64,000 nucleotides of DNA from RGIG8775 sp045128735 (GCA_045128735.1 JBGVRT010000052.1:124001-188000); one strand, 5' to 3'. Counted from the stretch's first letter, positions 41,776 to 50,524 are shown. Notes: generated from the letters alone by a model not told the origin. Numbers and translations: made by a program.

Positions 41776-43704
41776 TCACCAGTCGCTTCCGCCGTCCAGC
41801 TGCCTGTTCTTGGCGGTTCGTTTTTTCGCTGGTTTTTGCTGTTGAGCTCCTTGCGAGCTCGCGGGTTCGGGTGCGTTCTTCAGCCGCCTCTCGATAGCGT
41901 CGAGATCCGGATCAGCGATCCGGAAGCCGGCGTTTGCGTAGTTGCGGCAGTCGAGCGCCTCGTTCCTTTGGTGTCCGGGGATCTTCTCCCACGTCCAGTG
42001 ATCGCCCCGCTTCGAGTGACTGAGCACGAGCTTCTCCGAGAGTAGCCCGGAGAAGTATGTGGCGTCATAGCCTCGATCGTCACCGCGCGGGAAGTGGAGA
42101 TAGTTCGGGCCGGGTTCTTGAACCTTCAGCCCGCTCATGATCTTCGACTTTCCGGCATCGACGCCGATGGTGTAGAGCCAGCACGTGATCTTCTTGCTGT
42201 CCTTCAGCGGGATGCGTGAAGGCAGGCCGACGAACGGGATGTCCGGGCCGCCTTTTCCCTTGATAGCAAAGACTCGCTTGCTGTGTCGCTTCCGGCATGC
42301 CGCATATACCTCCTGAGTATAGTGACCGCCAGAGTCGACGCACGTGATGCAGATCTTCAGGCCTCTGCCGTTCTGGAACCGGTAAACATGATCGACGACG
42401 TCATCGAGGCGCTGCCAGACTTCTTCGTTGTCCGGCTTGCCCATGATGAAGCCCTTCTTGATGCCCCAGCTCTCGCCGTAGTGGCCATACCCGACGACCT
42501 CGTACTCCAGACGGTTGTCCTGAGTGTCGACGCCGCAGGTCAGAGCGAGAACGCCGTCCGGCAGCTCGGCGGGGTATTCCTCGCGGCGTGCCATGATGGT
42601 GTCCTCGTCCTCCAGATCTCCACGATCCTCCCAGAGCTCGCCCAGCAGTGTGTTATACACGACCTTCAGGCGTTCCGGATCGTTCCTTGCTTCGAGGAAG
42701 CGCTGAGCTATTGTCGACCACGGCATCCACGGGCTGGCGAAGGCATTGAGCCAGAAGGAGCGCACCCCGCGCTTGTAGGCGTCGGGGTTCTCTGCGATCC
42801 ACTTGGCCGGCTGCTTTCGCATGACGTCCTCCGGTGTTAGGCAGCCGCACGAAGGGCAGGCCCAGCCGATGGATGTGATCGTATAGCTTTTTTTGCGGTT
42901 GATCTCCTGAGTCTCGAACTCGAACTTGACCGAGTCGAACCGGATGTCATGCCACTCGCCGCACTCAGGGCACTGGTGACACCAGCGTTCCTGCGTGCCG
43001 CGGTAGAACGAGGCCTCGATGTTGCTCCGGCCTTTGATGGTCGGCGTCGATACCTCGACCGCTTTTCTATTGTAAAACGTGGCTTGTCTGGCTTTCGCCA
43101 GTTCCCACGGATCACCCTCTGTTCCGGCACTTGGCGCCCAGCGATCTCGCTCGTCGCCGAAGATGTACCGGGCCGGCGTCGAAGCCAGTGCGCTCGCACT
43201 GTTGGAGCCGGTCATCGTCAACATTCCTCCGGGGTATGATTTTTGGAGGATGGTGTTCCCGCTGTCTCTCGTCTTGACGTCGGAGACCTTTGCCTTCAGG
43301 GGCTTGGAGTCCCTGATCATTGGCGCCACGCGGAGGCGGGAGAACTTCCGCGCGTCCTCGATCGTAGGCTGCACGAACAGCGTGCTGGCCGGATCTTGGT
43401 CTATTGAGTAGCCGATGCAGTTCAGGAGGAACTCGGACTTGCCGACCTGAGAGGCCGCGACCATGACGATGTTCGTCACCTTCGGATCGTTGAAGGCGTT
43501 CATCGGTTCCTCCAGATACGGCGTCCGGGATGTTCTCCACGGGCCCGCCTCGGCCGAGTTTTCAGGCGAGAGCCGGCGGTGCCGGTCGGCCCATTCTGCA
43601 ACAGTCAGGTCATCAGGCGGGGCGAAGGCCCGGATGGCCGGCGCGATCGCTTTGTTCAGCTGCGCGTCTTGCTTATTCGTCGTCTGAGTCCTTCGTGAGC
43701 TCAC
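41776..43704 (-). CDS. Terminase large subunit (lambda gpA family)
   Basis: 642 residues. The ATPase Walker A-like AASQVGKSEFLL, MTGSNSASALASTPARYIFGDERDRW (Walker B region), zinc-binding CHQCPECGEW with CPSCGC, and the nuclease region CGVDTQDNRLEYEV...CVDSGGHYTQEVY are all present. Cuts and packages DNA. The gpA type implies cos packaging. Overlaps the small subunit gene by 32 nt. Confidence 0.96.
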   Translation of the reverse strand: MSSRRTQTTNKQDAQLNKAIAPAIRAFAPPDDLTVAEWADRHRRLSPENSAEAGPWRTSRTPYLEEPMNAFNDPKVTNIVMVAASQVGKSEFLLNCIGYSIDQDPASTLFVQPTIEDARKFSRLRVAPMIRDSKPLKAKVSDVKTRDSGNTILQKSYPGGMLTMTGSNSASALASTPARYIFGDERDRWAPSAGTEGDPWELAKARQATFYNRKAVEVSTPTIKGRSNIEASFYRGTQERWCHQCPECGEWHDIRFDSVKFEFETQEINRKKSYTITSIGWACPSCGCLTPEDVMRKQPAKWIAENPDAYKRGVRSFWLNAFASPWMPWSTIAQRFLEARNDPERLKVVYNTLLGELWEDRGDLEDEDTIMARREEYPAELPDGVLALTCGVDTQDNRLEYEVVGYGHYGESWGIKKGFIMGKPDNEEVWQRLDDVVDHVYRFQNGRGLKICITCVDSGGHYTQEVYAACRKRHSKRVFAIKGKGGPDIPFVGLPSRIPLKDSKKITCWLYTIGVDAGKSKIMSGLKVQEPGPNYLHFPRGDDRGYDATYFSGLLSEKLVLSHSKRGDHWTWEKIPGHQRNEALDCRNYANAGFRIADPDLDAIERRLKNAPEPASSQGAQQQKPAKKRTAKNRQLDGGSDW

Positions 43705-44266
43705 CCCAGCCCTGACGATCTCGGACGCGCTTCTTGTAGGCGTTGGAGTCGTAGGAGTAGTTGGAGAGCTCCAGCAGGATCACGTGGACTTCCTGCTTTA
43801 TCCTTTCGGAGATTTCCGCAGGCTTGTCGATGGTGGCGAGGTCGATCGCGAGGCGACCGGGGAGCGCCAGCATCATGCTGCGGATAGTAAAGACGAGGTC
43901 GGTGGTCATGGCTTCGACGTCCTCGCTGCGGTGCATCTCGCCCTTCAGCTCTTGGAGCTCCATGTCGGCGATCTCTGCTTTCGTCGCTTTGAGGTCAGCG
44001 TCGGCCTTGATCTTCCGGCTCTCGTTCTCGGTGTCGTCTTTGCTGCCGCCTTTACTGTTGCATTTTTCCTGAAGGTACGCGATGTACCTCCGGACTGTGT
44101 CGAGTAGATCATAGCGGCGCTGCCTGCCGACCTGCTCCGTTTTCAGGACGCCGTCCTGCGTTAGCTGCTGGATCCGGCGGGCGGTCAGCCCGAACAGTGT
44201 GGCGATGATCTTCGTGTCGACGTAGTTCTTCTGGGGCGCCTTCTGAGCGCCGGGTTCTGTTGGCAT
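43673..44266 (-). CDS. Terminase small subunit (Nu1-like)
   Basis: 197 residues from the ATG at 44266 (AAGGAGGACGG upstream). A winged/HTH N-terminal domain (DTKIIATLFGLTARRIQQLT, GVLKTEQVGRQRRYDLLDTV) is followed by a coiled coil and a C-terminal part that would bind the large subunit. Matches lambda Nu1-like/DNA-packaging Nu1 proteins. Directs the large subunit to the cos site, probably in the gap just upstream. Confidence 0.9.
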   Translation of the reverse strand: MPTEPGAQKAPQKNYVDTKIIATLFGLTARRIQQLTQDGVLKTEQVGRQRRYDLLDTVRRYIAYLQEKCNSKGGSKDDTENESRKIKADADLKATKAEIADMELQELKGEMHRSEDVEAMTTDLVFTIRSMMLALPGRLAIDLATIDKPAEISERIKQEVHVILLELSNYSYDSNAYKKRVRDRQGWGELTKDSDDE

Positions 44267-44514
44267 GGCCGTCCTCCTTCCTCTTTTCTGCGTAACGAAA
44301 CGGCTGAAAATTTTCTCCTGAGTCTGCGCGACTTTTGGGCTCGCCAGCACCGCAGGAGAAATAAATCACCGGAAGAACCTACCGAGAACTTTTTCTCGCG
44401 CATTTCTTCGGGGCGCTGCGGCCTTTGGGCGGCCTTGCCTTTTCTGGAGGTTCTTCCGGGGATTTTCTGGTGGTTATTCGCCGCAGCTTCGGGCTGCTGC
44501 GGCTGGGCTTGGCT
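44267..44514. other. 248-bp gap before the terminase genes, candidate cos/packaging region
   Basis: No supported gene. The terminase operon is lambda-like, and in lambda cos lies immediately upstream of Nu1. An A/T-richer patch with inverted and repeated motifs (CCGGAAGAACCT at 44371-44382 and AGGTTCTTCCGG at 44450-44461 are perfect 12-bp inverted copies) lies here and could be part of the terminase recognition site. The cos assignment is an inference. Confidence 0.4.
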
Positions 44515-45114
44515 TCACTTCTTCGCGAGGCGCTCGGTGTTGTGCTGGAGCCTCGTCGTGAGGAGCTCATCCATGCGGGCTTGGATGTCGGCCGCGACTT
44601 TTTCGTTGGTGATCATCTGCGGGATGCTCACCGTGCGGATGGCTTCGATCGGGAGGCGCTTCTCGGATGTCCTTTTGAATGGGATCTCCGTGGTTCCGGC
44701 TGCGCCTGACGGCGCGAGGAATACGCTGGAGCCGAGGGCCTTCTTCTTTCCTTTGAAGATGGCCGCCTTGACTGTGTATTTTTTGCCGGCCTCCGGGCGC
44801 TTCTTTGGCGTCATGGAGAAGTGGGAGGGGGTGAGGACTCGGCCCTTGTACGTGAGCTGCACGCTGTCGACAGTCACGCCGCTGACCTTTATGGAGCCGA
44901 CGGTCTTGGCGCCACCTTTGGCTGCCTTGCCTGCTGCTGTGACCTCGCTGCTCTTGATGCCGTAGACGGCGGTGACGGCCTTCGTCACCTGAGCAGGGGC
45001 TCTTTGCTTACAGTCTGCGATGGTTCGGCTGATGGCCTTGTCGACGTCCTTGTTCAGCGCCTTCAGATCTCCGACCATTTTGGAGAAGTTCGGGAGCTTG
45101 ACGTCTGTCTGCAT
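44515..45114 (-). CDS. Minor tail protein Z-like (GPZ family) protein
   Basis: 199 residues from the ATG at 45114 (AAGGAGGACACC upstream). FSKMVGDLKALNKDVDKAISRTIADCKQRAPAQVTKAVTAVYGI and a C-terminal ARMDELLTTRLQHNTERL resemble prophage minor tail protein Z (lambda gpZ) relatives, which connect head and tail. Its place upstream of the small terminase instead of next to the connector genes is odd. Confidence 0.7.
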   Translation of the reverse strand: MQTDVKLPNFSKMVGDLKALNKDVDKAISRTIADCKQRAPAQVTKAVTAVYGIKSSEVTAAGKAAKGGAKTVGSIKVSGVTVDSVQLTYKGRVLTPSHFSMTPKKRPEAGKKYTVKAAIFKGKKKALGSSVFLAPSGAAGTTEIPFKRTSEKRLPIEAIRTVSIPQMITNEKVAADIQARMDELLTTRLQHNTERLAKK

Positions 45115-45144
45115 GGGGTGTCCTCCTTTCCTCTGGTTTGCCCT

Positions 45145-45231
45145 TGGTGCGGGCGGCGAGACTTGAACTCGCACGGCTGTGAGGCCATGGGCTTCTGAGG
45201 CCCACGCGTCTGCCAGTTCCGCCACGCCCGC
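45145..45231 (-). tRNA. tRNA-Leu (anticodon CAG)
   Basis: 87 nt with encoded CCA. Acceptor GCGGGCG/CGCCCGC, anticodon arm TGGGC-CTCAGAA-GCCCA giving CAG, long class II variable arm, and T-arm GCGAG-TTCAAGT-CTCGC. Phage-borne, lying between the early terminator and the packaging genes. It reads CTG, a codon common in this G+C-rich phage and presumably rarer in the host. Confidence 0.96.
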
Positions 45232-45249
45232 GTCTTTGAGTATGAAAAA

Positions 45250-45282
45250 ACCGGCCCGGAAGGTGTTGCCCCTCCGGCCGGT
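45250..45282. terminator. Terminator of the early operon
   Basis: ACCGGCCCGGAAGG and CCTCCGGCCGGT form an imperfect 12-bp stem. In the leftward direction it is followed by six T. Placed just past the DUF1492 gene. Confidence 0.85.
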
Positions 45283-45320
45283 CGTTTTCAGCATATAGGA
45301 TAACACACGGCGCTGGTCTT

Positions 45321-45848
45321 TTACAATTCACTTTCGTCTCTGTTTATCTCCGTTCGCTTTCCGTCGACTTCCTGCGGAGTTCCGTCGGAAGGCGGAGAGA
45401 ACAGCGCAGCGAGCGCTGCCAGAGCCTTGCCATGTATCAAAAATACGTTGTGCATGTAGCGGTCGATCTCCAGCGCGTAGTCTTTGCGGCGGCCGTAGAC
45501 GCTTTTGCAGACGTCCTTCCAGTCGCTTCCGTAAAAATAGCGCAGGTTCAAGACGAGCGTCTCGATCGGCTTCAGCTGTTCGACCAGTGGCTCCAGCTCG
45601 GCCCAGTCTCGGTCGATCTCGGCCTGCTTTTTTGCGACCTTCTTTTCGAGCTCGATTTTGCGGTGCACGATCGCCTCGGTTTGCGTCAGTTCTCTGTGGC
45701 CTCCGCCGGGGACGCCGGAGTAGTTCGGGCTGCCGCAGCTGCCATATTGCTCCTCCGCGTGTTGGAGTTCCAGCTTCAGGGCGTCGAGTTTTTCGAGCAT
45801 GTCGAGGTGCGCGTTTAACCTTTCTTTTATCGGCTGTGTTTTCTTCAT
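45321..45848 (-). CDS. DUF1492/RinA-like phage late transcription regulator
   Basis: 175 residues. A coiled N-terminus is followed by a sigma-region-4-like segment (IETLVLNLRYFYGSDWKDVCKSVYGRRKDYALEIDRYMHN), as in DUF1492/ArpU/RinA-type regulators that switch on packaging genes. Last gene of the early operon, next to the late genes. The annotated ATG has no ribosome site of its own. The strong AAGGAGGTGA upstream instead serves a 4-codon mini-ORF (45866-45852) that ends 3 nt before it, suggesting reinitiation. Confidence 0.8.
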   Translation of the reverse strand: MKKTQPIKERLNAHLDMLEKLDALKLELQHAEEQYGSCGSPNYSGVPGGGHRELTQTEAIVHRKIELEKKVAKKQAEIDRDWAELEPLVEQLKPIETLVLNLRYFYGSDWKDVCKSVYGRRKDYALEIDRYMHNVFLIHGKALAALAALFSPPSDGTPQEVDGKRTEINRDESEL

Positions 45849-45865
45849 GGTTTACGTGGGACGCA

Positions 45866-47221
45866 TCAGTCCGTTTCACCTCCTTCGACGCTTTCGGCGC
45901 TGATCTCGAAAATTCCGGCGATTTCTTCGCGGGATAATTGCTCGCCGTTGCGGATGCACTTGACGTTGTTGGAGCCGGTCGCCCTGATGTAGCGCTTGAC
46001 GATGACGTCGACGAAGCCGGGCGCGATCTCCATGAGGTAGCTCTTTTGGTTCTTTGCTTCGGCCGCCATCATGGTCGTGCCGGATCCTCCGAAGGGATCA
46101 TAGACGCCCTCCGCGAAGTCGTTATTGTCGAGCACGGCCTCGATCAGCTCGACGGGCTTCTGAGTCGGGTGCAGCTCATTCCCGGAGCGGCTCAGCTCGA
46201 TGACGTTGCCGTAGCCCTTGTGGCCGTCGAAGTGAGTCTTTGCTCTGGCTCCGAACAGCAGTAGCTCGTGCTGCGACCTCCAGCCGGATCCCATGCCCGG
46301 CGTCTTTTTGTTCCAGACGATCATGCTCTTGACTCCGAAGCCAGCGCCCTCGGCGAGGTCGAACAGATACACCCACATGCGCCAGTCGGTGAAAACGTAG
46401 GCATATTTGCAGGGAATATCGGCGAGAGCGGAGGCGATCAAGTTCTGGTAGCCTCTGGTGCTGAGGATGTCGTTCGCGATCATCGGAAGGTTTCCGTCGG
46501 CTCTCATGGTGCCGATGCTGCCGGTGCTCTTGTCGCTCTCTTTGCTGCCTCCGGAGCAGTAGGGCGGATCCGTCAGGAGGATCTGCGGCTTTTCTCCGTT
46601 CAGGAGCTTCGCCTTGTCGTCCGGGTTGGTGCTGCTGCCGCACATTACGCGGTGGCGGCCTCCGAGGATCCAGATGTCTCCGTATTTTGTCACCGGTTCG
46701 GCCGGCGGCTCGATCACGACGTCGGGATCGTTGAGCTCATTGTGGACGGCCTCGGAGAGGGCGGTGGCGATGTCCTTGTATTCTTCCTCTGAATAGCCTG
46801 AGAGCTCGAAGTCGATCGCTCCGGTGTCAATATCCGCAAAAACGTCGGCGAGCATCTTGCTGTCGATCTCGGCCAGCTCGGCGATGCGGTTGTCTGCGGT
46901 GAGATCCGCGAGCTCCGCCTCCTCTGACTCGTAGTTCTGATACTCGACGGGCACCTCTTTGAGCTCCTCCAGCTCCGCGGAGAGCTGCCGGCCATGGCCT
47001 TTGACGATCAGGCCGGAGCGGGTGCTGATCGTGATCGCGTTTCTCCATCCGTTTCCTCGGATGATTTTGCCGAGCTTCTCGATCTGCTCCTGCGGGTGTT
47101 TGTTCGGGTTCTTCGGGTTCGGCCGGAGTTGTCCGATCGGCAGGATCTCGTCATACGCGCAGTAGACCGGGATCCCGTCTGCGAACGCCCTCGGCTTTGT
47201 GTCAGGTTTCGGTGTTGCCAT
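45866..47221 (-). CDS. ParB-nuclease-domain DNA methyltransferase
   Basis: 451 residues. Residues about 20-125 form a ParB/Srx-like domain (QLRPNPKNPNKHPQEQIEKL, IVKGHGRQLSAELE). From about 185 a beta-type amino-methyltransferase follows, with catalytic ILLTDPPY (motif IV) before VYDPFGGSGTTMMAA (motif I, SAM binding). Such fusions modify phage DNA at N6-adenine or N4-cytosine and may protect it from host restriction. No cognate restriction gene is present. Confidence 0.93.
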   Translation of the reverse strand: MATPKPDTKPRAFADGIPVYCAYDEILPIGQLRPNPKNPNKHPQEQIEKLGKIIRGNGWRNAITISTRSGLIVKGHGRQLSAELEELKEVPVEYQNYESEEAELADLTADNRIAELAEIDSKMLADVFADIDTGAIDFELSGYSEEEYKDIATALSEAVHNELNDPDVVIEPPAEPVTKYGDIWILGGRHRVMCGSSTNPDDKAKLLNGEKPQILLTDPPYCSGGSKESDKSTGSIGTMRADGNLPMIANDILSTRGYQNLIASALADIPCKYAYVFTDWRMWVYLFDLAEGAGFGVKSMIVWNKKTPGMGSGWRSQHELLLFGARAKTHFDGHKGYGNVIELSRSGNELHPTQKPVELIEAVLDNNDFAEGVYDPFGGSGTTMMAAEAKNQKSYLMEIAPGFVDVIVKRYIRATGSNNVKCIRNGEQLSREEIAGIFEISAESVEGGETD

Positions 47222-47789
47222 GGCTTACCTCCTCCGGGCGCTTGACCTTTAGCGTGTATTTCACCGGGATGAACTGCGCGGCGAACTCTGCGACCTCTTT
47301 GAGCTCGACGTCCGTGAGATCCTCGTCGTCAGAGCGGCGCGGGATCATGACGATCACGTCGTTCTGGTTATCGGTGAAGAACTGGCAGCTGCCGAGCTCC
47401 GGGAACGCTTCGAGGACGGCGTCCTTGATCTCTTTCCGGGAGTAGTTGCCGGTGATCATGTTCCTCTGGATGATGCGCTTCTTCAGCTCTCCGGTGCTTT
47501 CGCCCGGTTTTCTCTCCATGCCGTACTTCTTGGCCTCGGCTTCGACGCGTTTGCGGCGGCGTCTGTCCTCGATCAGCACCTTCGGCGCCAGAACGATCAC
47601 GGCGATCACGACGATGGCGAGAGGGAGGCCGAGAACGCAGAAGATCGGGATCAGAGTCGTCCACCAGCTCCAGTCGACGGCTCCGGCGAGCTTCATGGTC
47701 AGGAATACGATCTGAAGGATGATCAGGATCGTGCCGGCGACCAGCCAGAGGCAGCCGATCGCGTTCGTGGCTCTTTTACTCAGCTTCAT
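47202..47789 (-). CDS. Two-span phage membrane protein
   Basis: 195 residues from the ATG at 47789 (GGAGGTGG upstream). Two hydrophobic segments (AIGCLWLVAGTILIILQIVFL and LIPIFCVLGLPLAIVVIAVIVLA) are followed by a basic stretch and a soluble C-terminal domain (EIKDAVLEAFPELGSCQFFTDN, DVIVMIPRRSDDED). Overlaps the methyltransferase start. Early expression suggests takeover or exclusion, but no family is recognised. Confidence 0.7.
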   Translation of the reverse strand: MKLSKRATNAIGCLWLVAGTILIILQIVFLTMKLAGAVDWSWWTTLIPIFCVLGLPLAIVVIAVIVLAPKVLIEDRRRRKRVEAEAKKYGMERKPGESTGELKKRIIQRNMITGNYSRKEIKDAVLEAFPELGSCQFFTDNQNDVIVMIPRRSDDEDLTDVELKEVAEFAAQFIPVKYTLKVKRPEEVSHGNTET

Positions 47790-48174
47790 CGTCGCCACCT
47801 CCTTCAGACGTCGCCCACGGCGTTCCGGGGAAGCGTTCCTCGGCGATCTCCTTGTACTTGGCGGCCAGCTGCTCGACTGTTGCGTCGTACTCAGGGCCGT
47901 GCTCCAGACTCTCAGGGCCGAGCGCCACGTGGGCGAGCTCCTGAGCCAGAGCTTCAGCTGCGACCTCGATGCCGGCCTGCGAGTTGATCAGGATCACGGG
48001 AACGGCGTCCGGGCCGTCCTCCTCTGAGGGGAAGGTGATGCAGCTGCACACGATCGTGCCGGCGTCGTCTCTGATGTCCGGCGCGTATGCTGCCTCGTAT
48101 TTCACGCCGGGATGCAGTGCCTCGAAGGCCTCGGCGACCATTGTGATCGGATCGTTGATGATAGGGTTGTTCAT
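47776..48174 (-). CDS. Phage protein with degenerate HExxH-like motif
   Basis: 132 residues. MVAEAFEALHPGVKYEAAYAPDI, VPVILINSQAGIEVAAEALAQELAHVALGPESLEH. The AQELAHVALG segment resembles the ImmA/IrrE-type HELAH zinc site with the first His replaced by Gln, followed by Glu and His further on. Either an inactive metallopeptidase relative or coincidence. Not otherwise recognised. Confidence 0.6.
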   Translation of the reverse strand: MNNPIINDPITMVAEAFEALHPGVKYEAAYAPDIRDDAGTIVCSCITFPSEEDGPDAVPVILINSQAGIEVAAEALAQELAHVALGPESLEHGPEYDATVEQLAAKYKEIAEERFPGTPWATSEGGGDDEAE

Positions 48175-48187
48175 GTCTCTGTCCTCC

Positions 48188-48400
48188 TTATGCTTCGGCC
48201 GCTGCCGGCTCCTCTGCTTTGAGAGGGCACCAGCGGGGCGCTGTTTTGATGGTGAGCTCGCGCTCGTGTCTTTTGGTTCTGGCGATCAGACGCGCCGATG
48301 CGTTGACGCTGGCGGCAGCAGTGGGGTGTTCGCAGTAGAAGCGGTTGACGCCGCCCTTGTCCTCGCCGAATTTGCAGTGGTTACAGTTTGCACACTTCAT
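48188..48400 (-). CDS. Small Cys-rich putative zinc-binding protein
   Basis: 70 residues from the ATG at 48400 (AAGGAGGAAAC upstream). MKCANCNHCKFGED... with YCEHP and RWCPL places Cys residues in a zinc-finger-like order. Overlaps the ASCH protein gene by 4 nt. Function unknown. Confidence 0.65.
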   Translation of the reverse strand: MKCANCNHCKFGEDKGGVNRFYCEHPTAAASVNASARLIARTKRHERELTIKTAPRWCPLKAEEPAAAEA

Positions 48401-49062
48401 TGGGTTGTTTCCTCCTTGTCCTTGTTGGCTGCTTCGATCCTCGCCGGGACGACGATCTCCATGTTGCACGCTCCGCAGCAGAGACCACTGAGGGATGCCG
48501 GGCGTGGATCGTGTGCCATCTTCTTGTCTATTTTGGCGCCGCAGAATACGCAGGCGACCTTTTGCTCGATCTTCTCGAAGTGTTTGACTCCGTCGCACCC
48601 TGAACAGTGGGGATGCGCCACGAAGTCGCGGGTGTTATAGCGGCAGGCCGCGCAGAGCTCGGCGTTCCAGAGTCCCTGCTTTCCGAGGAGCTCCACGGGA
48701 TCGAGCTCTCTGGGGTTCTCCAGCTTCCACGCGTAGCGGCCGGGCTTCCAGTCTCCGACGGCCAGCTCGGTCGGGCTCTGCTTCCGGATGAAGTCGGGCG
48801 TCATTTCGATGCAGTCGACCAGATCCACGACGCAGATCGCGCTGCCGACCGGGAGAGCGAGGAGATCATCCATGCCGAAGAACTCGATCGCGACGTCCAA
48901 TGCGTCCTCTGCCGAGTGTCTCAGGATCCAGCGCATCGGCCTCTGACCGGAGTGGATCAGGAGCGGCCCCCGGTAGTGCGTTCTGAAGCCTCTGGTCTCG
49001 TAGTGCTTCACGTTCTTGGCGATCAAGCTCGCGTAGGGTTGCCATATAGTCAGTGCTTTCAT
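48397..49062 (-). CDS. ASCH-domain protein with zinc-ribbon C-terminus
   Basis: 221 residues from the ATG at 49062 (AGGAGGAG upstream). The N-terminal ASCH fold is plain: ALTIWQPYASLIAKNVKHYETR, THYRGPLLIHSG, GSAICVVDLVDC. The C-terminal half has several CxxC pairs (ELCAACRYN, PHCSGCDG, ACVFCGAKI, LCCGACNM). ASCH domains bind or modify RNA/nucleosides; phage roles are little known. Confidence 0.85.
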   Translation of the reverse strand: MKALTIWQPYASLIAKNVKHYETRGFRTHYRGPLLIHSGQRPMRWILRHSAEDALDVAIEFFGMDDLLALPVGSAICVVDLVDCIEMTPDFIRKQSPTELAVGDWKPGRYAWKLENPRELDPVELLGKQGLWNAELCAACRYNTRDFVAHPHCSGCDGVKHFEKIEQKVACVFCGAKIDKKMAHDPRPASLSGLCCGACNMEIVVPARIEAANKDKEETTQ

Positions 49063-49631
49063 GGTTTCTCCTCCTCTTGCAGCACTTCGATCACTTCGAG
49101 CTCGTCGAGGTTCAGGCAGAAGGATCCCGCCGGTTCGTACTCGCCGGCCTTCCACATTTCCGAGAACTCCTTCAGATCGTCGTCCTTGTAGAGCTCGTCG
49201 GTCTGGTGAATGGTTCTCATGACTGCGTCGTCGACTTCGTCGTCCCAGCCGTAGAGGTGCCAGCTGTCGTGGTTGTCATAGTCCCAGAGAGAGAAAAGCA
49301 TCACGCAGCCGTCGATCGGGTACCCGGTGTTCTTGACTCGGCCCTTCACGACCTTCGGCTTGTATTGCTTCTTTTCTTCCTCCCCGTTCACCTTGATCCC
49401 TCTCTTTTCGAGCTCTCTCGTCCAGTAGTCTCGGATCTCGTCAGAGCAGTGAGCCATGGCGTCGGCCCACGTCGGCCAGCGGCCGTGCTCGTCGTAGAAT
49501 TTATACTGGTACGCGAGCGACTGCTGGTTGTGCGGCTGCTCAGGTTCGTGCTTTGTCGCGCAGACCGAGCACGTGCCGGGAGGCGTCTGTCCGAGGAGCG
49601 TCATGCCGTGTCTGTCATTCAGGAAGCCCAT
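49059..49631 (-). CDS. Hypothetical phage protein
   Basis: 190 residues, acidic. A possible metal knuckle near the N-terminus (PPGTCSVCATKH) and an aromatic-rich middle (CVMLFSLWDYDNHDSWHLYGWDD). Overlaps both neighbours by a few nt, as throughout this early operon. Not recognised. Confidence 0.7.
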   Translation of the reverse strand: MGFLNDRHGMTLLGQTPPGTCSVCATKHEPEQPHNQQSLAYQYKFYDEHGRWPTWADAMAHCSDEIRDYWTRELEKRGIKVNGEEEKKQYKPKVVKGRVKNTGYPIDGCVMLFSLWDYDNHDSWHLYGWDDEVDDAVMRTIHQTDELYKDDDLKEFSEMWKAGEYEPAGSFCLNLDELEVIEVLQEEEKP

Positions 49632-50187
49632 CGCTCTGCACCTCCTCTCTTGGATCTTCTTCGTCGTTCTCGGTCTCCATCGTCCAGTCGAGCTTCTGGC
49701 CGCAGTCCGGGCAGAAGGCGCTGCCCCAGTCGTTCACGTTATACTCGAAGCTGTGGCGGCACTCCGGGCAGTATGCGGTGTCATATACCAGACCGCCGTC
49801 TGCATAGCCGTCGGCCTCGTAGTCCGGGCGCCTTGCTGCGGCTCTGATGCCTTCCTGCTCTCTGAAGGCCTGATAGTAGAGGCGGCCGACGTTCTCCGCG
49901 AGCTTGATCAACTTCTTCAGGAGCTTCGAGTCCATCTTGAACTTCAGCGTCGACCGGACGGCACTGCTCAGGCCGACCGTGACCGTCAGATCGTTGACCT
50001 CGCCGTTCTCGTCGACGTTCTCGTTCCCGAACAGCGTCATCTGGGAGCTCGGAAGGAACTGCACCCGGATCGGGTACTCGTCGTCCAGTATGTAGGCTTC
50101 GAGGTCGGTCTGATCCTCGCAGAACTTCTTCAGATCCTTGACGGCCGCGTCGTATTCAGTTTTCGCTGCGTTCGGGTTCTTCGCCAT
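49615..50187 (-). CDS. Hypothetical phage protein with C-terminal zinc ribbon
   Basis: 190 residues. An N-terminal alpha/beta part (YPIRVQFLPSSQMTLFGNENV, LTVTVGLSSAVRSTLKFKMD) and a zinc ribbon (YCPECRHSFEYNVNDWGSAFCPDCGQKL). May bind nucleic acid. No specific family. Confidence 0.7.
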   Translation of the reverse strand: MAKNPNAAKTEYDAAVKDLKKFCEDQTDLEAYILDDEYPIRVQFLPSSQMTLFGNENVDENGEVNDLTVTVGLSSAVRSTLKFKMDSKLLKKLIKLAENVGRLYYQAFREQEGIRAAARRPDYEADGYADGGLVYDTAYCPECRHSFEYNVNDWGSAFCPDCGQKLDWTMETENDEEDPREEVQSDGLPE

Positions 50188-50509
50188 TCTGCTGCACCTC
50201 CTCCGCGGTTCCTTCGGTTTCCTCCGGAGTTCCGTCGCCTTCCGCGGGCTCGTCGGTCTTTTCCTTCAGAGCGAAGGTGTCGCTCAGCTTCTTCATGATC
50301 GCGTCGGCTCTGGTCGGGCCGATGCTGTCGATGCTCAGGAGCACCTCGCGGAAGGTTCTGAGCAGGAGATCCGGCGTCGCTGCTTTGCGGCCGGCCTCGT
50401 AGCCGTTCAGGTAGACCTTCGTGACGTAGTCAGAGAGCTCGGTGCGATCCATCCCTTTGATCCGTCTATACGTGAGACGGCTGAGGAGCTTCTTGTTCTG
50501 TTCTGCCAT
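50156..50509 (-). CDS. Small phage protein with helix-hairpin-helix-like segment
   Basis: 117 residues. LLRTFREVLLSIDSIGPTRADAIMKKLSDTF contains an IGPTRA turn like a helix-hairpin-helix DNA-binding motif. The C-terminal 40 residues are acidic and disordered. Possible DNA-binding accessory of replication. Confidence 0.65.
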   Translation of the reverse strand: MAEQNKKLLSRLTYRRIKGMDRTELSDYVTKVYLNGYEAGRKAATPDLLLRTFREVLLSIDSIGPTRADAIMKKLSDTFALKEKTDEPAEGDGTPEETEGTAEEVQQNGEEPERSEN

Positions 50510-50524
50510 GGTTCTGTCCCTCCT

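Noticed and set aside
47776..48174. Active ImmA/IrrE-type antirepressor protease
   Set aside because: The first His of the HExxH motif is Gln, so catalysis cannot be claimed; only a remote resemblance is left.
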